This document shows, in pieces, positions 17,659 to 26,342 of a stretch of 64,000 nt of DNA. Source of the DNA: Streptomyces europaeiscabiei. GTDB taxonomy: Bacteria > Actinomycetota > Actinomycetes > Streptomycetales > Streptomycetaceae. Position 1 is the first letter of the stretch. Each line of letters begins with the position of its first letter. Position numbers and translations under genes: made by a program. The notes under the pieces are model-generated. The model had not been told where the DNA came from. It did no database searches and saw only the letters and a list, made by a program, of their open reading frames with translations. Where the stretch lies: the NCBI RefSeq assembly GCF_036346855.1, contig NZ_CP107841.1, positions 4,220,001-4,284,000 on the forward strand, given 5' to 3'.

Positions 17659-19319
17659 GCGTCGCCGCCCTCGCGCATCGGCACCCGTACGCCCCGGTCG
17701 TCGGCGACGGACTCCGCGATGTCGTAGCCCGCGTCGACGTGCCGGATCACACCCATCCCGGGGTCGTTCGTCAGCACCCGGCGGATCTTCTCCCCGGCCA
17801 GCTTCGTGCCGTCGGCGACCGTGACCTGACCGGCATGGATCGACCGGCCCATGCCCACGCCACCGCCGTGGTGCAGGGACACCCAGGACGCGCCCGACGC
17901 CACGTTCACCATCGCGTTCAGCAGCGGCCAGTCGGCGATCGCGTCGGAGCCGTCGAGCATGGCCTCGGTCTCGCGGTAGGGGGAGGCGACGGAGCCGCAG
18001 TCGAGGTGGTCGCGGCCGATGGCGAGCGGCGCGGCCAGTTCACCGGAGGCGACCATGTCGTTGAACCGCTCGCCGGCCTTGTCCCGCTCGCCGTAGCCGA
18101 GCCAGCAGATACGCGCCGGGAGGCCCTGGAAGTGGACGCGTTCCCCGGCCATCTTGATCCAGCGGTGGAGGGACTCGTTCTCGGGGAAGAGGTCGAGCAT
18201 CGCCTTGTCGGTCTTGGCGATGTCGGCGGGGTCGCCGGAGAGGGCGGCCCACCGGAAGGGGCCCTTGCCCTCGCAGAACAGTGGCCGGATGTAGGCGGGG
18301 ACGAAGCCGGGGAAGGCGAACGCCCGCTCGTAGCCGGCGATCCGGGCCTCGCCGCGGATGGAGTTGCCGTAGTCGAAGACCTCGGCACCCGCGTCCAGGA
18401 AGCCGACCATGGCCTCGACGTGCCGGGCCATCGCCTCTCGCGCGCGGGTGGTGAACCCGGCCGGGTCCTTCGTCGCGTAGGACGCCATGTCGTCGAAGTC
18501 CACGCCCACCGGCAGATACGCCAGCGGATCGTGGGCGGAGGTCTGGTCGGTGACGATGTCGATGGGGGCGCCCATGGCGAGGAGCCGGGGGACGAGGTCG
18601 GCCGCGTTGCCGAGGACGCCGATGGAGAGGGGGCGGCGGGCGTCACGGGCTTCGACGGCCAGCTGGAGGGCGTGGTCGAGCGAGTCGGCCTCCACGTCCA
18701 GGTAGCGGTGTTCGATACGGCGCTCGATGGCGCGCGGGTCGCAGTCGATACAGATCGCGACGCCGTCGTTCATGGTCACGGCGAGGGGCTGGGCGCCGCC
18801 CATGCCGCCGAGACCGGCGGTGAGCGTGATGGTCCCGGCGAGGGTGCCGTCGAACTTTTTGGCGGCGACGGCGGCGAAGGTCTCGTAGGTGCCCTGGAGG
18901 ATGCCCTGGGTGCCGATGTAGATCCAGGAACCGGCGGTCATCTGGCCGTACATGGTCAGCCCGAGCTGTTCCAGCCGACGGAACTCCTCCCAGTTGGCCC
19001 AGTCGCCGACGAGGTTGGAGTTGGCGATGAGGACGCGGGGCGCCCATTCGTGGGTCTGCATGACGCCGACGGGGCGGCCGGACTGGACGAGCATGGTCTC
19101 GTCCTGCTTGAGGGTCTGCAGGGTGCGGACCATGGCGTCGAAGGAGCGCCAGTCACGGGCGGCCTTGCCCGTGCCGCCGTAGACGACGAGCTTGTCGGGG
19201 TGCTCGGCGACCTCGGGGTCGAGGTTGTTCTGCAGCATGCGCAGGGCGGCTTCCTGCTGCCAGCCCAGGGTGCTGAGTTCCGTACCGCGCGGCGCTCGAA
19301 CGGGGCGGGGTCCTGACAC
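17655..19319 (-). CDS. hutU: Urocanate hydratase HutU
   Basis: 554 residues, the normal length for urocanase. It hydrates urocanate to imidazolonepropionate with NAD+ as electrophile. Recognised by [77 protein letters not shown] and [15 protein letters not shown]. The start GTG at 19319 is chosen for the strong GAGGAGG seven bases upstream; an upstream in-frame start would lie within the promoter. First gene of the hut operon, divergent from the PLP decarboxylase gene. Confidence 0.95.
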   Translation of the reverse strand: MSGPRPVRAPRGTELSTLGWQQEAALRMLQNNLDPEVAEHPDKLVVYGGTGKAARDWRSFDAMVRTLQTLKQDETMLVQSGRPVGVMQTHEWAPRVLIANSNLVGDWANWEEFRRLEQLGLTMYGQMTAGSWIYIGTQGILQGTYETFAAVAAKKFDGTLAGTITLTAGLGGMGGAQPLAVTMNDGVAICIDCDPRAIERRIEHRYLDVEADSLDHALQLAVEARDARRPLSIGVLGNAADLVPRLLAMGAPIDIVTDQTSAHDPLAYLPVGVDFDDMASYATKDPAGFTTRAREAMARHVEAMVGFLDAGAEVFDYGNSIRGEARIAGYERAFAFPGFVPAYIRPLFCEGKGPFRWAALSGDPADIAKTDKAMLDLFPENESLHRWIKMAGERVHFQGLPARICWLGYGERDKAGERFNDMVASGELAAPLAIGRDHLDCGSVASPYRETEAMLDGSDAIADWPLLNAMVNVASGASWVSLHHGGGVGMGRSIHAGQVTVADGTKLAGEKIRRVLTNDPGMGVIRHVDAGYDIAESVADDRGVRVPMREGGDA

Positions 19320-19333
19320 GGTCTGCCTCCTCG

Positions 19334-19381
19334 CTATACAGCAACTATTCACATCCTGGCCTGATGAATAGAGCTAGTCAA
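19334..19381 (-). promoter_or_regulatory. hutU promoter with overlapping inverted repeat
   Basis: On the minus strand TTGACT (19381-19376), a 17-bp spacer and CAGGAT (19358-19353) form a good vegetative promoter. The inverted repeat CTATTCA-N13-TGAATAG (19345-19371) brackets the -10 box, and CTGTATAG (19341-19334) lies in the short leader. CTATACAG recurs upstream of the ammonia-lyase homologue gene at 28009. The arrangement fits a repressor operator; the protein that binds is unknown. Confidence 0.6.
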
Positions 19382-19483
19382 TACGGCGGTAGGGCCAGCG
19401 ACGGCGCGCCGCGGATGTTTGGCTGGACACACTGGCCCATGGGCGCGGACGACTACACGACAGCAGGGGAAGAGAGGGGAGAC

Positions 19484-20908
19484 GTGACGAACGGGACCGT
19501 GGGGGACGGGTCGGCCGGGGGCCGGGCCCACCCGCAGGACGAGGAGGACAGCGAGCGCACGCTGCGGCTGTTCGACACCGACGGCGAGCGGGCCGCCCGG
19601 CGGGACGAGGCCGTGCGGGCGGCGGTGGAGCAGGGGCTGCTCGGCCCCGGCACCCCGGTAGTCGCGCTCCTCGACGTGACCGGGATCCGGGCCTCGGCGG
19701 GGGCGCTGCGGAGGGCGTTCGACGCGGTGACGGCACCCGGGACGCCCGTACTGCACGCGTTCGCGGTGAAGGCGACGCCGCTCGTGCCCGTACTGCGGCT
19801 GCTGCGCGAGGCGGGGATCGGCGTGGAGGTGGCGAGTGCCGGGGAGCTGGCCCTGGCGCGGGCGGCCGGGGTGTCGCCGAAGCGGACCGTGCTCGACTCG
19901 CCCGCCAAGACCCCGGCCGAGCTGCGGGAGGCGCTGGCGCTGGGTATCGCGGTCAACGCGGACAATCCGCAGGAGCTGGGCCGCATCGACGCGCTCGTCC
20001 GGTCGGCCACCACCCGCTCCCCCATCGGCATCCGGGTGAACCCGCAGGTCGGCAGCGGTGCGATCGACGCGCTGTCCACGGCGACGGCCACGTCGAAGTT
20101 CGGGGTGGCGCTCCGGGACGAGGGCGCCCGCGAGTGGGTCGTGAGGGCGTATCTGGACCGCCCCTGGCTGAGCCGGCTGCACGCGCACACCGGGTCCCAG
20201 GGGATGCCGCTGTCGCTGATGACACGGGGGATCACCGAGACGTACGAGCTGGCGGAGGAGATCAACCGTCGGATCGGGCGGCAGCAGATCGACACGATCG
20301 ACATCGGCGGCGGGCTGCCGGTGAACTTCGCGTCGGAGGCGGCGACACCGACGTACGAGCAGTACGCGCGACTGCTGGCGGAGGCGGTGCCGGGGCTGTT
20401 CGACGGGCGGTACGGGCTGGTGACCGAGTTCGGGAGGTCGCTGCTCGCGAAGCACGGGACGATCGTCGCCCGCGTGGAGTACACCAAGAGCGCGGGCGGG
20501 CGGGCCATCGCGGTCACCCATGCCGGGGTACAGGTGGCGACGCGGACGGTGTACGCGCCGGGGGCATGGCCGTTGCGGATCGCGGCGTACGACGGGAAGG
20601 GCCGGGTGAAGAGCGGGCCGGCGGTGGTGCAGGACGTGGCGGGGCCCGCCTGTTTCGCGGGGGACCTGCTGGCGGAGGGGCGTTCGCTGCCGCTGTTCGA
20701 ACCGGGGGACTACGCCGCCGCGTTGGACACCGGCGCGTATTGCTTTGCGCACCACTACGCGTACAACTCTCTGCCGCGGCCCGGGATTTACGGGTATGCG
20801 CCCGGGGAGAGGGAGATGCGCTTCGCGGTGGTCCGGAAGGCGCAGACCGTGGAGGAGATCGTGGCGGAGGCGGGGGGAGTCGAGAGGTCGGGGCTGCTGG
20901 GGCTCTGA
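19484..20908 (+). CDS. Fold-type III PLP decarboxylase (diaminopimelate decarboxylase-like)
   Basis: 474 residues from the GTG at 19484 (AGAGGGGA upstream). It is a member of the LysA/ornithine-decarboxylase superfamily. Motifs: PLP lysine in VLHAFAVKATPLVPVL, VASAGELALARAAGV, HTGSQGM, DTIDIGGGLPVNF (phosphate-binding glycines) and VTEFGRSLLAKHG. The site given by the second subunit appears as GPACFAGDLL, where LysA usually has CESGD, and the substrate-closing YN is seen as HYAYNSLPRPGIYG. The changes suggest a relative of LysA acting on another basic or diamino acid rather than the housekeeping enzyme. It is divergent from hutU and may share its regulatory region. Confidence 0.8.
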   Translation: MTNGTVGDGSAGGRAHPQDEEDSERTLRLFDTDGERAARRDEAVRAAVEQGLLGPGTPVVALLDVTGIRASAGALRRAFDAVTAPGTPVLHAFAVKATPLVPVLRLLREAGIGVEVASAGELALARAAGVSPKRTVLDSPAKTPAELREALALGIAVNADNPQELGRIDALVRSATTRSPIGIRVNPQVGSGAIDALSTATATSKFGVALRDEGAREWVVRAYLDRPWLSRLHAHTGSQGMPLSLMTRGITETYELAEEINRRIGRQQIDTIDIGGGLPVNFASEAATPTYEQYARLLAEAVPGLFDGRYGLVTEFGRSLLAKHGTIVARVEYTKSAGGRAIAVTHAGVQVATRTVYAPGAWPLRIAAYDGKGRVKSGPAVVQDVAGPACFAGDLLAEGRSLPLFEPGDYAAALDTGAYCFAHHYAYNSLPRPGIYGYAPGEREMRFAVVRKAQTVEEIVAEAGGVERSGLLGL

Positions 20909-21289
20909 CACGCGCCTTCGAGTTCGGGCGGGAACTGTGGGATGGCGGCTACGGGTTGGTCGTGGCTGGTCGCGCAGTTCCCCGCACCCCTGAGAATCCA
21001 TGGGCGCCCGGCAGCAGCAACTGCTCCCCTCCGCACGCCCCTCAAGCCCCCCAGAATGATTGACGCCCGGTGCCTCGCCCGCGCCCGGCATGCGGGTCGG
21101 CCGCATATGCCCACCTCAGCGCACCGCTACGCGCCTGGACCCCAACAGCGGTGAAAACCAGGCAAGTCGACCCACCTTAGTCACCTCTCCGCATGTTCCG
21201 CTGGAAAATGCCAGATCCCTCACCCCTCGCGCACACGTTGCGTAGCGTCTGCGTCACTCAGCCGAACCGCAGGCAGGAGGGGAGCCACG
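20909..21289. other. Intergenic region with dispersed element, copy in minus orientation
   Basis: About 380 bp with no gene. From about 20945 to 21045 it carries the dispersed element in inverted orientation (GGTCGCGCAGTTCCCCGCAC, then TGGGCGCCCGG). The rest, up to the ribosome-binding site of the roadblock gene at 21290, shows no structure I can name. Confidence 0.5.
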
Positions 21290-21688
21290 GTGCCCGGAAT
21301 CGACGAGTGTCTGGTGGAGGCCATGAGGCTGCCCGGTGCCTTGGGCGCCTCGGTGGTCGACTGGACCAGCGGGCTGGCGCTGGGCACGGTCGGGGAGGCA
21401 CCCGGCGGTGACCACGAGACGACCGCGGCGGAGGCGGCGGAACTGGCGCGGCTGGCGGCGGAACACCGGGCGTTCGCGCCGGAGGAGGGTTCCGACTGGT
21501 CCGGGGCGGATCTGCCGGTCGAGGACCTGATCGTCAGCAACCGGGACACGTACCACGTGCTGCGGTTCGTACGGACGACGTTCGACAGCAGTGTGTTCCT
21601 GCATCTGTGGCTGGCCCGTTCGGACGGCAACCTCGCGCTGGCCCGGATCCGGCTCGGGGAGATGGCGGGGCGGCTGGTGCTGGCATGA
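21290..21688 (+). CDS. Roadblock/LC7-type protein 1
   Basis: 132 residues from a GTG with GAGGGGAG upstream. The N-terminal half (GALGASVVDWTSGLALGTVG) matches the third roadblock gene of this cluster (TGAALVDYTSGMALGTIGG) closely. The C-terminal half (DTYHVLRFV, FLHLWLARSDGNLALARIRL) completes the alpha-beta roadblock fold. Roadblock proteins usually regulate small Ras-like GTPases. The stop overlaps the next start as ATGA, so translation is coupled. Confidence 0.8.
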   Translation: MPGIDECLVEAMRLPGALGASVVDWTSGLALGTVGEAPGGDHETTAAEAAELARLAAEHRAFAPEEGSDWSGADLPVEDLIVSNRDTYHVLRFVRTTFDSSVFLHLWLARSDGNLALARIRLGEMAGRLVLA

Positions 21689-22629
21689 GCGTGATCACCA
21701 CACCGGCGCCTCCGCCGACCGTGCGGGGCGAGCACTTCCGGCAGGCCGTCGCCCCGATGCTGCGCCGGCTCGCCGCCGAGCGGGCCACCGGCGTACTGCT
21801 GCGCGAGAGCGGTTCGCTGTATCTGTCCGAGGGTGAGGTCGTCCATGCCGAGAGCCCCCGCTCGCCGGGCCTGGACGTGCTGCTCACCACCGGCGGCGTC
21901 CTGGACGGCGACGGCTGGCGGGAGGCGGTCGACACGGCCGGGGCCGGGCTGCGGGTCGGGCGGTTCCTCGTGGACAGCGGGCGGGTCACCCGGGGCGCGC
22001 TGGAGCTGTGCCACGCGGGGGCACTCTTCGACGCGGCGTACTTCGTGCTCGGCCCGAGCAGCGCGCAGGCCAGCTTCCGTTACGGGGCCGCGCACTGGCT
22101 GGGACCGATCCGCCCGGTGCCGGTGGCCGCCGTGGAGCGTGAGGCCCAGCGCCGCCGCGACCTGCTGCACCGCATCTGGCCCGACCCGGCGACGGACGAG
22201 GCCCCGCTGGTCAGGGCCGTCGGCCTGGACGTCCCACCGGTCCCGGCCCGCCAGGGAGCCGTGCTCGGCCAGGTCAACGGTGTCCGCACGGCCGCCGAGA
22301 TCTCCCTGACCCTGGGGCGCCCGGCCTTCCACACCCTCGTGGACGTACGGCGTCTGACGGCCGCGGGCCTCATATCCGCGACCCGGCACAGCCCGGGGAG
22401 AACCCCGCCGATCCCGACCGGCCCGGACCACGTCCCCGCCACCCGCCAGGGGCTCGCCCCCGTCACCCACCCCGGCCTCGCCCCGTCGGCCGACCCGGAC
22501 CGTGACACGGCTGCCGGACCGGCGGCCGGCAGCGAGGTATCGCCCCCCGCCCCACCTTGGCCGCTCACCACCCCAGACCCCGACGTGGCTCTACTGCAAA
22601 GGCTCAGGGATGCGCTGGAGGCCCTTTGA
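21685..22629 (+). CDS. PATAN/DUF4388-like protein
   Basis: 314 residues from the ATG at 21685. The first 120 residues (RRLAAERATGVLLRESGSLY, LSEGEVVHAESPRSPGLDVL) match the DUF4388/PATAN type of domain, which is found with response regulators and GTPase systems in bacteria. A central region with HRIWPDPATDEAPLVRA and VNGVRTAAEISLTLG looks like a second, winged-helix-like module. The last 80 residues are Pro-rich and disordered. It overlaps the upstream gene by 4 bp and is followed 37 bp later by a second roadblock gene. No catalytic motif is visible; it is probably a scaffold or adaptor. Confidence 0.65.
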   Translation: MSVITTPAPPPTVRGEHFRQAVAPMLRRLAAERATGVLLRESGSLYLSEGEVVHAESPRSPGLDVLLTTGGVLDGDGWREAVDTAGAGLRVGRFLVDSGRVTRGALELCHAGALFDAAYFVLGPSSAQASFRYGAAHWLGPIRPVPVAAVEREAQRRRDLLHRIWPDPATDEAPLVRAVGLDVPPVPARQGAVLGQVNGVRTAAEISLTLGRPAFHTLVDVRRLTAAGLISATRHSPGRTPPIPTGPDHVPATRQGLAPVTHPGLAPSADPDRDTAAGPAAGSEVSPPAPPWPLTTPDPDVALLQRLRDALEAL

Positions 22630-22666
22630 GCGGCAGCGGGAGCGTCCCGCCGAGAGGAGACTGATC

Positions 22667-23269
22667 ATGGCCGCGGAGGCCGAAGTCCTCGACGAACTGC
22701 ACCGGTTGAGGGCCCGTGTACCCCAGTTGACCGGCGCGCTCGCGGCCAGTGTGGACGGGCTGGTCCTCGCCCACGACACCCCCGGTGTGGAACCGGAGGG
22801 CCTGGCGGCACTCACCGCCGCCGCGCTCGGCGTCGCCGTACGGATGACGGACACCGCCGGCCGGGGCGAGCTCCGCGAACTGCTGCTGCGCGGCGACCAC
22901 GGCTATGTGGCGACGTACGCGGCGGGTTCCTCCGCCGTGTTGACGCTGCTGGCCCAGGACCGGGTCAACGTGGGCCGGCTGCACCTGGAGGGCCGCCGCG
23001 CCGGCGGCCGTATCGGCGAACTGATGGACGCCCTGCCCCGGCAGGACGACACGGCCACGGCCAACGCCCGGTCGGCCGCCAGGAACCCGGCCCGGTCCGT
23101 GGCCAGGACCGCGAGCGCGGCCACGCCCTCCGCCACGACCGCCGCCTCGTCCCAGACACCGGCCAAGGCCACGGTCAGGTCGACCATGCCCCGCCGGACC
23201 CCTCGCGCCACCACCCCACGCACCACCCCCCGAACCGCTCCCAACGCACCTACCACCAATGAGAGTTGA
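22667..23269 (+). CDS. Roadblock/LC7-type protein 2 with Thr/Ala-rich tail
   Basis: 200 residues from the ATG at 22667 (GAGAGGAGA upstream). Residues 1-120 are a roadblock domain (VPQLTGALAASVDGLVLAHD, LLLRGDHGYVATYAAGSSAV, VNVGRLHLEGRRAG). The remaining 80 residues are a low-complexity Ala/Thr/Pro/Arg tail rich in TPRTTPR-like words, strongly basic and probably disordered. Third gene of the cluster. Confidence 0.75.
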   Translation: MAAEAEVLDELHRLRARVPQLTGALAASVDGLVLAHDTPGVEPEGLAALTAAALGVAVRMTDTAGRGELRELLLRGDHGYVATYAAGSSAVLTLLAQDRVNVGRLHLEGRRAGGRIGELMDALPRQDDTATANARSAARNPARSVARTASAATPSATTAASSQTPAKATVRSTMPRRTPRATTPRTTPRTAPNAPTTNES

Positions 23270-23285
23270 AAGGACACCGCACACC

Positions 23286-23660
23286 ATGGCCAACACCGAG
23301 ACCGCGTTGAAAGAGGCCCTCGCGTCCATCGAGGGCGCGACCGGCGCCGCCCTGGTCGACTACACCAGCGGCATGGCACTGGGCACGATCGGCGGCAGCA
23401 AGGGGTTCGACCTCACCGTCGCCGCCGCCGGGAACACCGACGTCGTCCGCGCCAAGCTGCGCACCATGGAACACCTCGGCCTCAAGGGCGAGATCGAGGA
23501 CATCCTGATCACCCTGTCCGACGCTTACCACCTGATCCGCCTGATCACCGGCCGTGGCGGCAACGGCCTCTTCCTCTACCTGGTCCTCGACGCCAAGCGG
23601 GCCAACCTGGCCATGGCCAGGCACCAGCTGAAGCGGATCGAGGCGGAGTTGGAGGTCTGA
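23286..23660 (+). CDS. Roadblock/LC7-type protein 3
   Basis: 124 residues from the ATG at 23286. Compact roadblock domain: EALASIEGATGAALVDYTSG, KLRTMEHLGLKGEIEDILIT, DAYHLIRLITGRGGNGLFLY and LVLDAKRANLAMARHQLKRI. Sixteen bases follow the previous stop, so it is the last gene of the four-gene set. Its sequence is close to that of protein 1 in the cluster, suggesting duplication. Confidence 0.8.
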   Translation: MANTETALKEALASIEGATGAALVDYTSGMALGTIGGSKGFDLTVAAAGNTDVVRAKLRTMEHLGLKGEIEDILITLSDAYHLIRLITGRGGNGLFLYLVLDAKRANLAMARHQLKRIEAELEV

Positions 23661-23825
23661 CCCGTCCGACACCGCGGCTCCGGCGGCGCACCCCACCCGG
23701 GGAGCGCCGCCGAGCACGTTCCCCGGCGGGATCCGGGCCCGGCCCCGATACACCTACCCCGCACACCCGTGCGAACGCCGCCTCTCCCCCTCCGCTACCG
23801 TGTCCGCCCTGACCAGGAGAAGAGG

Positions 23826-24545
23826 ATGACGGTGGGAAGAGCGGTACGGGGGACGGTGCTGGCGCAGGTGGCCTTGCTGGCCGGGGTGCTGACCGGGTGC
23901 TCGGGGTCGGCGGAGGACGGTGACGCGAAGCCGTCGTCGAGCGCCGCCAAGTCGGCGAAGGCGGAGGCCGGGCGGGGGTCGGAGTCGTCGCAGGACGCCG
24001 TCGAGAGCGGCGGCAGCGTCGGCGCGGCCGGTTCCGCCTGCGAACTGCCGGTCACCTTCGACACCGCCGAGAAGTGGCAGCCGGAGGCTGTCGAGACCGG
24101 GGCGCCCGACGGCGGGAGCGGTTCCGAGGAGGACGCGCTCGCGGCCGAGCTGGCCGAGGGGCTGCTGCACCAGGGCCCGTTCACCGCCGCGTGCGAGATC
24201 GACGCCAAGCCGGCCGGGAACATCGGCTTCCTCCGCGTCTGGACCGGCGAGGCAGGCGCGAAGGAGGGGGACGCGGAGGCGCTGCTGAAGGAGTTCGTGG
24301 CGGCCGAGGGCAACACCAGCAAGGCGAAGTACAGCGCGTTCACCTCGGACTCCGATGTCTCCGGCGCCGAGGTCACGTACCTCTACACCAGCGAGGCCCT
24401 GGAAGAGACCAAGAAGGAGCGGGCCTTCGTGACGGTCACCCCGGACGGGCCCGTCGTCGTCCACCTCGGAGGCCTCGACACCCAGGAACACGAGGAGATG
24501 CTCCCGGCGTACGAGCTGGCCAAGCGAACCTTGAACACCGCCTGA
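23826..24545 (+). CDS. Exported lipoprotein of unknown function
   Basis: 239 residues from the ATG at 23826 (AGGAGAAGAGG upstream). A lipoprotein signal is clear: basic start, hydrophobic core and lipobox LTGC followed by SGSAEDGD. A Ser/Ala-rich linker leads to a domain with two cysteines (SACELPVTFDTAEKW and FTAACEIDAKPAG) and a well-folded-looking C-terminus (GPVVVHLGGLDTQEHEEMLP). I do not recognise a family beyond actinobacterial lipoproteins. It may or may not belong with the roadblock cluster, which ends 165 bp upstream. Confidence 0.75.
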   Translation: MTVGRAVRGTVLAQVALLAGVLTGCSGSAEDGDAKPSSSAAKSAKAEAGRGSESSQDAVESGGSVGAAGSACELPVTFDTAEKWQPEAVETGAPDGGSGSEEDALAAELAEGLLHQGPFTAACEIDAKPAGNIGFLRVWTGEAGAKEGDAEALLKEFVAAEGNTSKAKYSAFTSDSDVSGAEVTYLYTSEALEETKKERAFVTVTPDGPVVVHLGGLDTQEHEEMLPAYELAKRTLNTA

Positions 24546-24660
24546 CGAGCCTCTGAGCTGTGGGAATCGGTTGCGAACCCGTCCACGGCCCACGACCGGG
24601 CAGACCTCCCCCGACGGATCACCGACCAACGCGGGCGGGCGGTGAACAGGCTGGTCCGGC

Positions 24661-24789
24661 GGACACCCGGCGAACCCTGACGCACGGGCTGGGCTACTCC
24701 CCGCGGACACCCGGCAAGCCCTGACGTACAGGCCGGGCTACTCCCCGCGGACACCCGGCAAGCCCTGACGTACAGGCCGAGTCCGGCCC
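24661..24789. repeat. 44-bp direct repeats, about three copies
   Basis: Units begin GGACACCCGG at 24661, 24705 and 24749, exactly 44 bp apart. The second and third copies are nearly identical and the first is diverged. The array fills the gap between convergent genes. Confidence 0.85.
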
Positions 24790-24807
24790 CGACGCAGGGA
24801 ACCGCCC

Positions 24808-25377
24808 CTACGCCCGCCGGCCGCCCCCGGGCGCCGCGTCCCCCGCGCCGGGGCCGGTGACCCGGTACGCGGCCACCCGCTTGCCCGTCGGCCGGCCGCC
24901 CCGCGCGGACAGCCAGTCCACACGGACCCACAGGAGCCGGCCGGTGCCGACTTCGTGGCGGCCGAGCCAGGCAGCCCTGAGGCGGAGGCCGGTGCCGAGT
25001 CCGGCGAGGAGCATGCCGCCCGCCGCGGGGAGCGCGAAGGACGAGCCGAGGGCGGCCGCGAAGCCGAGCAACAGCCACCAGCGGTGGCCCCGGCGCCAGT
25101 TGCGGAGGGTCACGGCACGGTCCTGGAGGACGTCGTGCTTCCCGGCGCGCACGGCTGAGCGCGCCGGTGCGAGATACCGGCCGCGCCGCGTCCACGCCAC
25201 CGCGCCGGCGGCGACGAGGAACAGCGCCGCCCCGGCCAGCACCCCGATCCGCCGCCCGGTCAGCCCCGGGGGCAGGACGCCGACCCCCGCCGCGACCACT
25301 CCCAGCCACCACAACGGGGCCGCCCCGGCCCGCACCACGACGGCCACCCGAGCAAGCCCCTGCCCTCCGCGCGCCAC
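24808..25377 (-). CDS. Small membrane protein of unknown function
   Basis: 189 residues from the GTG at 25377, chosen for the GGGAGGCGGGGAGA just upstream. Two pairs of hydrophobic segments are visible: WWLGVVAAGVGVLPPGLTG / IGVLAGAALFLVAAGAVAW, and WWLLLGFAAALGSSFALPA / GMLLAGLGTGL. A C-terminal soluble part has RLLWVRVDWLSARGG and ends Gly/Ala-rich. No catalytic motif. Confidence 0.6.
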   Translation of the reverse strand: MARGGQGLARVAVVVRAGAAPLWWLGVVAAGVGVLPPGLTGRRIGVLAGAALFLVAAGAVAWTRRGRYLAPARSAVRAGKHDVLQDRAVTLRNWRRGHRWWLLLGFAAALGSSFALPAAGGMLLAGLGTGLRLRAAWLGRHEVGTGRLLWVRVDWLSARGGRPTGKRVAAYRVTGPGAGDAAPGGGRRA

Positions 25378-25481
25378 TCTCCCCGCCTCCCGTGATCCCC
25401 AGGTGTACGACAGTCGCGGGCACGATAACCAGCGAACGTGAAACGCGCCTGAGAATCGGGAACCCCACCCGGCCGGAAGGG

Positions 25482-26342
25482 CTACTCCACGAACAGGCTC
25501 CGCTGCGCGGCCTTCGCGTCGAACTCCTCCAGGCGGGCCTGGGCCTGGGGCAGGTCGTCGCACATGGCCTCCAGGAGCACCCGGCCCAGCAGCATCGGGG
25601 CGCAGGCGGTGTCGAAGGCCAGCCCGGTGCCGACGGCTGCGGGCAGCAGCAGGTCGGAGACCTTGGCGACGGGCGCGAACGCGGAGTCGGCGACGGTGAC
25701 GACGAAGAGCCCCGCCTCCTTGGCGTACGCCAGGGTCTCGACGACCTCGCGCGGATGCCGGGGCAGCGCGAAGCAGAGCAGGGCGGTCGCGCCCGCCCGT
25801 ACGGCCGCGTCGACGCGGTCGTGGAGCATGCTGCCGCCCTCGTGCAGCAGCCGTACGTCGGGGTGGACCTTGGCGGCGAAGTAGGCGAAGCCGTACGCCT
25901 GGGAGGCCGCGGCCCGCAGTCCGAGCACCGGCAGCGGGCGGGAGGCGGCCAGCAGTCGCCCGGCCCGCGCCACCGGGCCGGGGTCGGCGAGCACCTCGGC
26001 CAGATGCCGCAGGTTCTCGATCTCGGCCTCGACGGCCTGCTGGTACTCGTTGTACGCGGTGGTGTCCGGGGCCGGCTCGGCGGGCGCGACGTCCCGCAGA
26101 TGCCGGCGCAGTGCCGGGTAGCCGTCGAAGCCCAGCGCCACCGCGAAGCGCGTCACGGACGGCTGGCTGACCCCGGCCAGCTCGGCCAGCTCCACGCTCG
26201 ACAGGAACGGCACGTCGGCCGCCCGCCGCACCATGCTGTGGGCGATGCGCCGCTGCGTGGGCGTCAGCCGGTGCCCCTCGAAGAGCGCCTGCAGCCGCGC
26301 GGCGGGACTGTCCGTCACGCCCGTGCCCTTGTCCGCGCTCAT
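25482..26342 (-). CDS. RpiR/MurR-family transcriptional regulator
   Basis: 286 residues from the ATG at 26342, which overlaps the stop of the ammonia-lyase homologue as ATGA. The N-terminal HTH_6 domain (about 10-85) reads RLTPTQRRIAHSMVRRA and VELAELAGVSQPSVTRFAVA. The C-terminal SIS sugar-isomerase-type effector domain (about 115-265) has GLRAAASQAYGFAYFAAKVH and ALLCFALPRHPREVVETL. RpiR regulators usually respond to phosphosugars, but some actinobacterial ones sit with amino-acid catabolism genes. The coupling indicates control of the adjacent gene and perhaps of the hut operon. Confidence 0.88.
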   Translation of the reverse strand: MSADKGTGVTDSPAARLQALFEGHRLTPTQRRIAHSMVRRAADVPFLSSVELAELAGVSQPSVTRFAVALGFDGYPALRRHLRDVAPAEPAPDTTAYNEYQQAVEAEIENLRHLAEVLADPGPVARAGRLLAASRPLPVLGLRAAASQAYGFAYFAAKVHPDVRLLHEGGSMLHDRVDAAVRAGATALLCFALPRHPREVVETLAYAKEAGLFVVTVADSAFAPVAKVSDLLLPAAVGTGLAFDTACAPMLLGRVLLEAMCDDLPQAQARLEEFDAKAAQRSLFVE

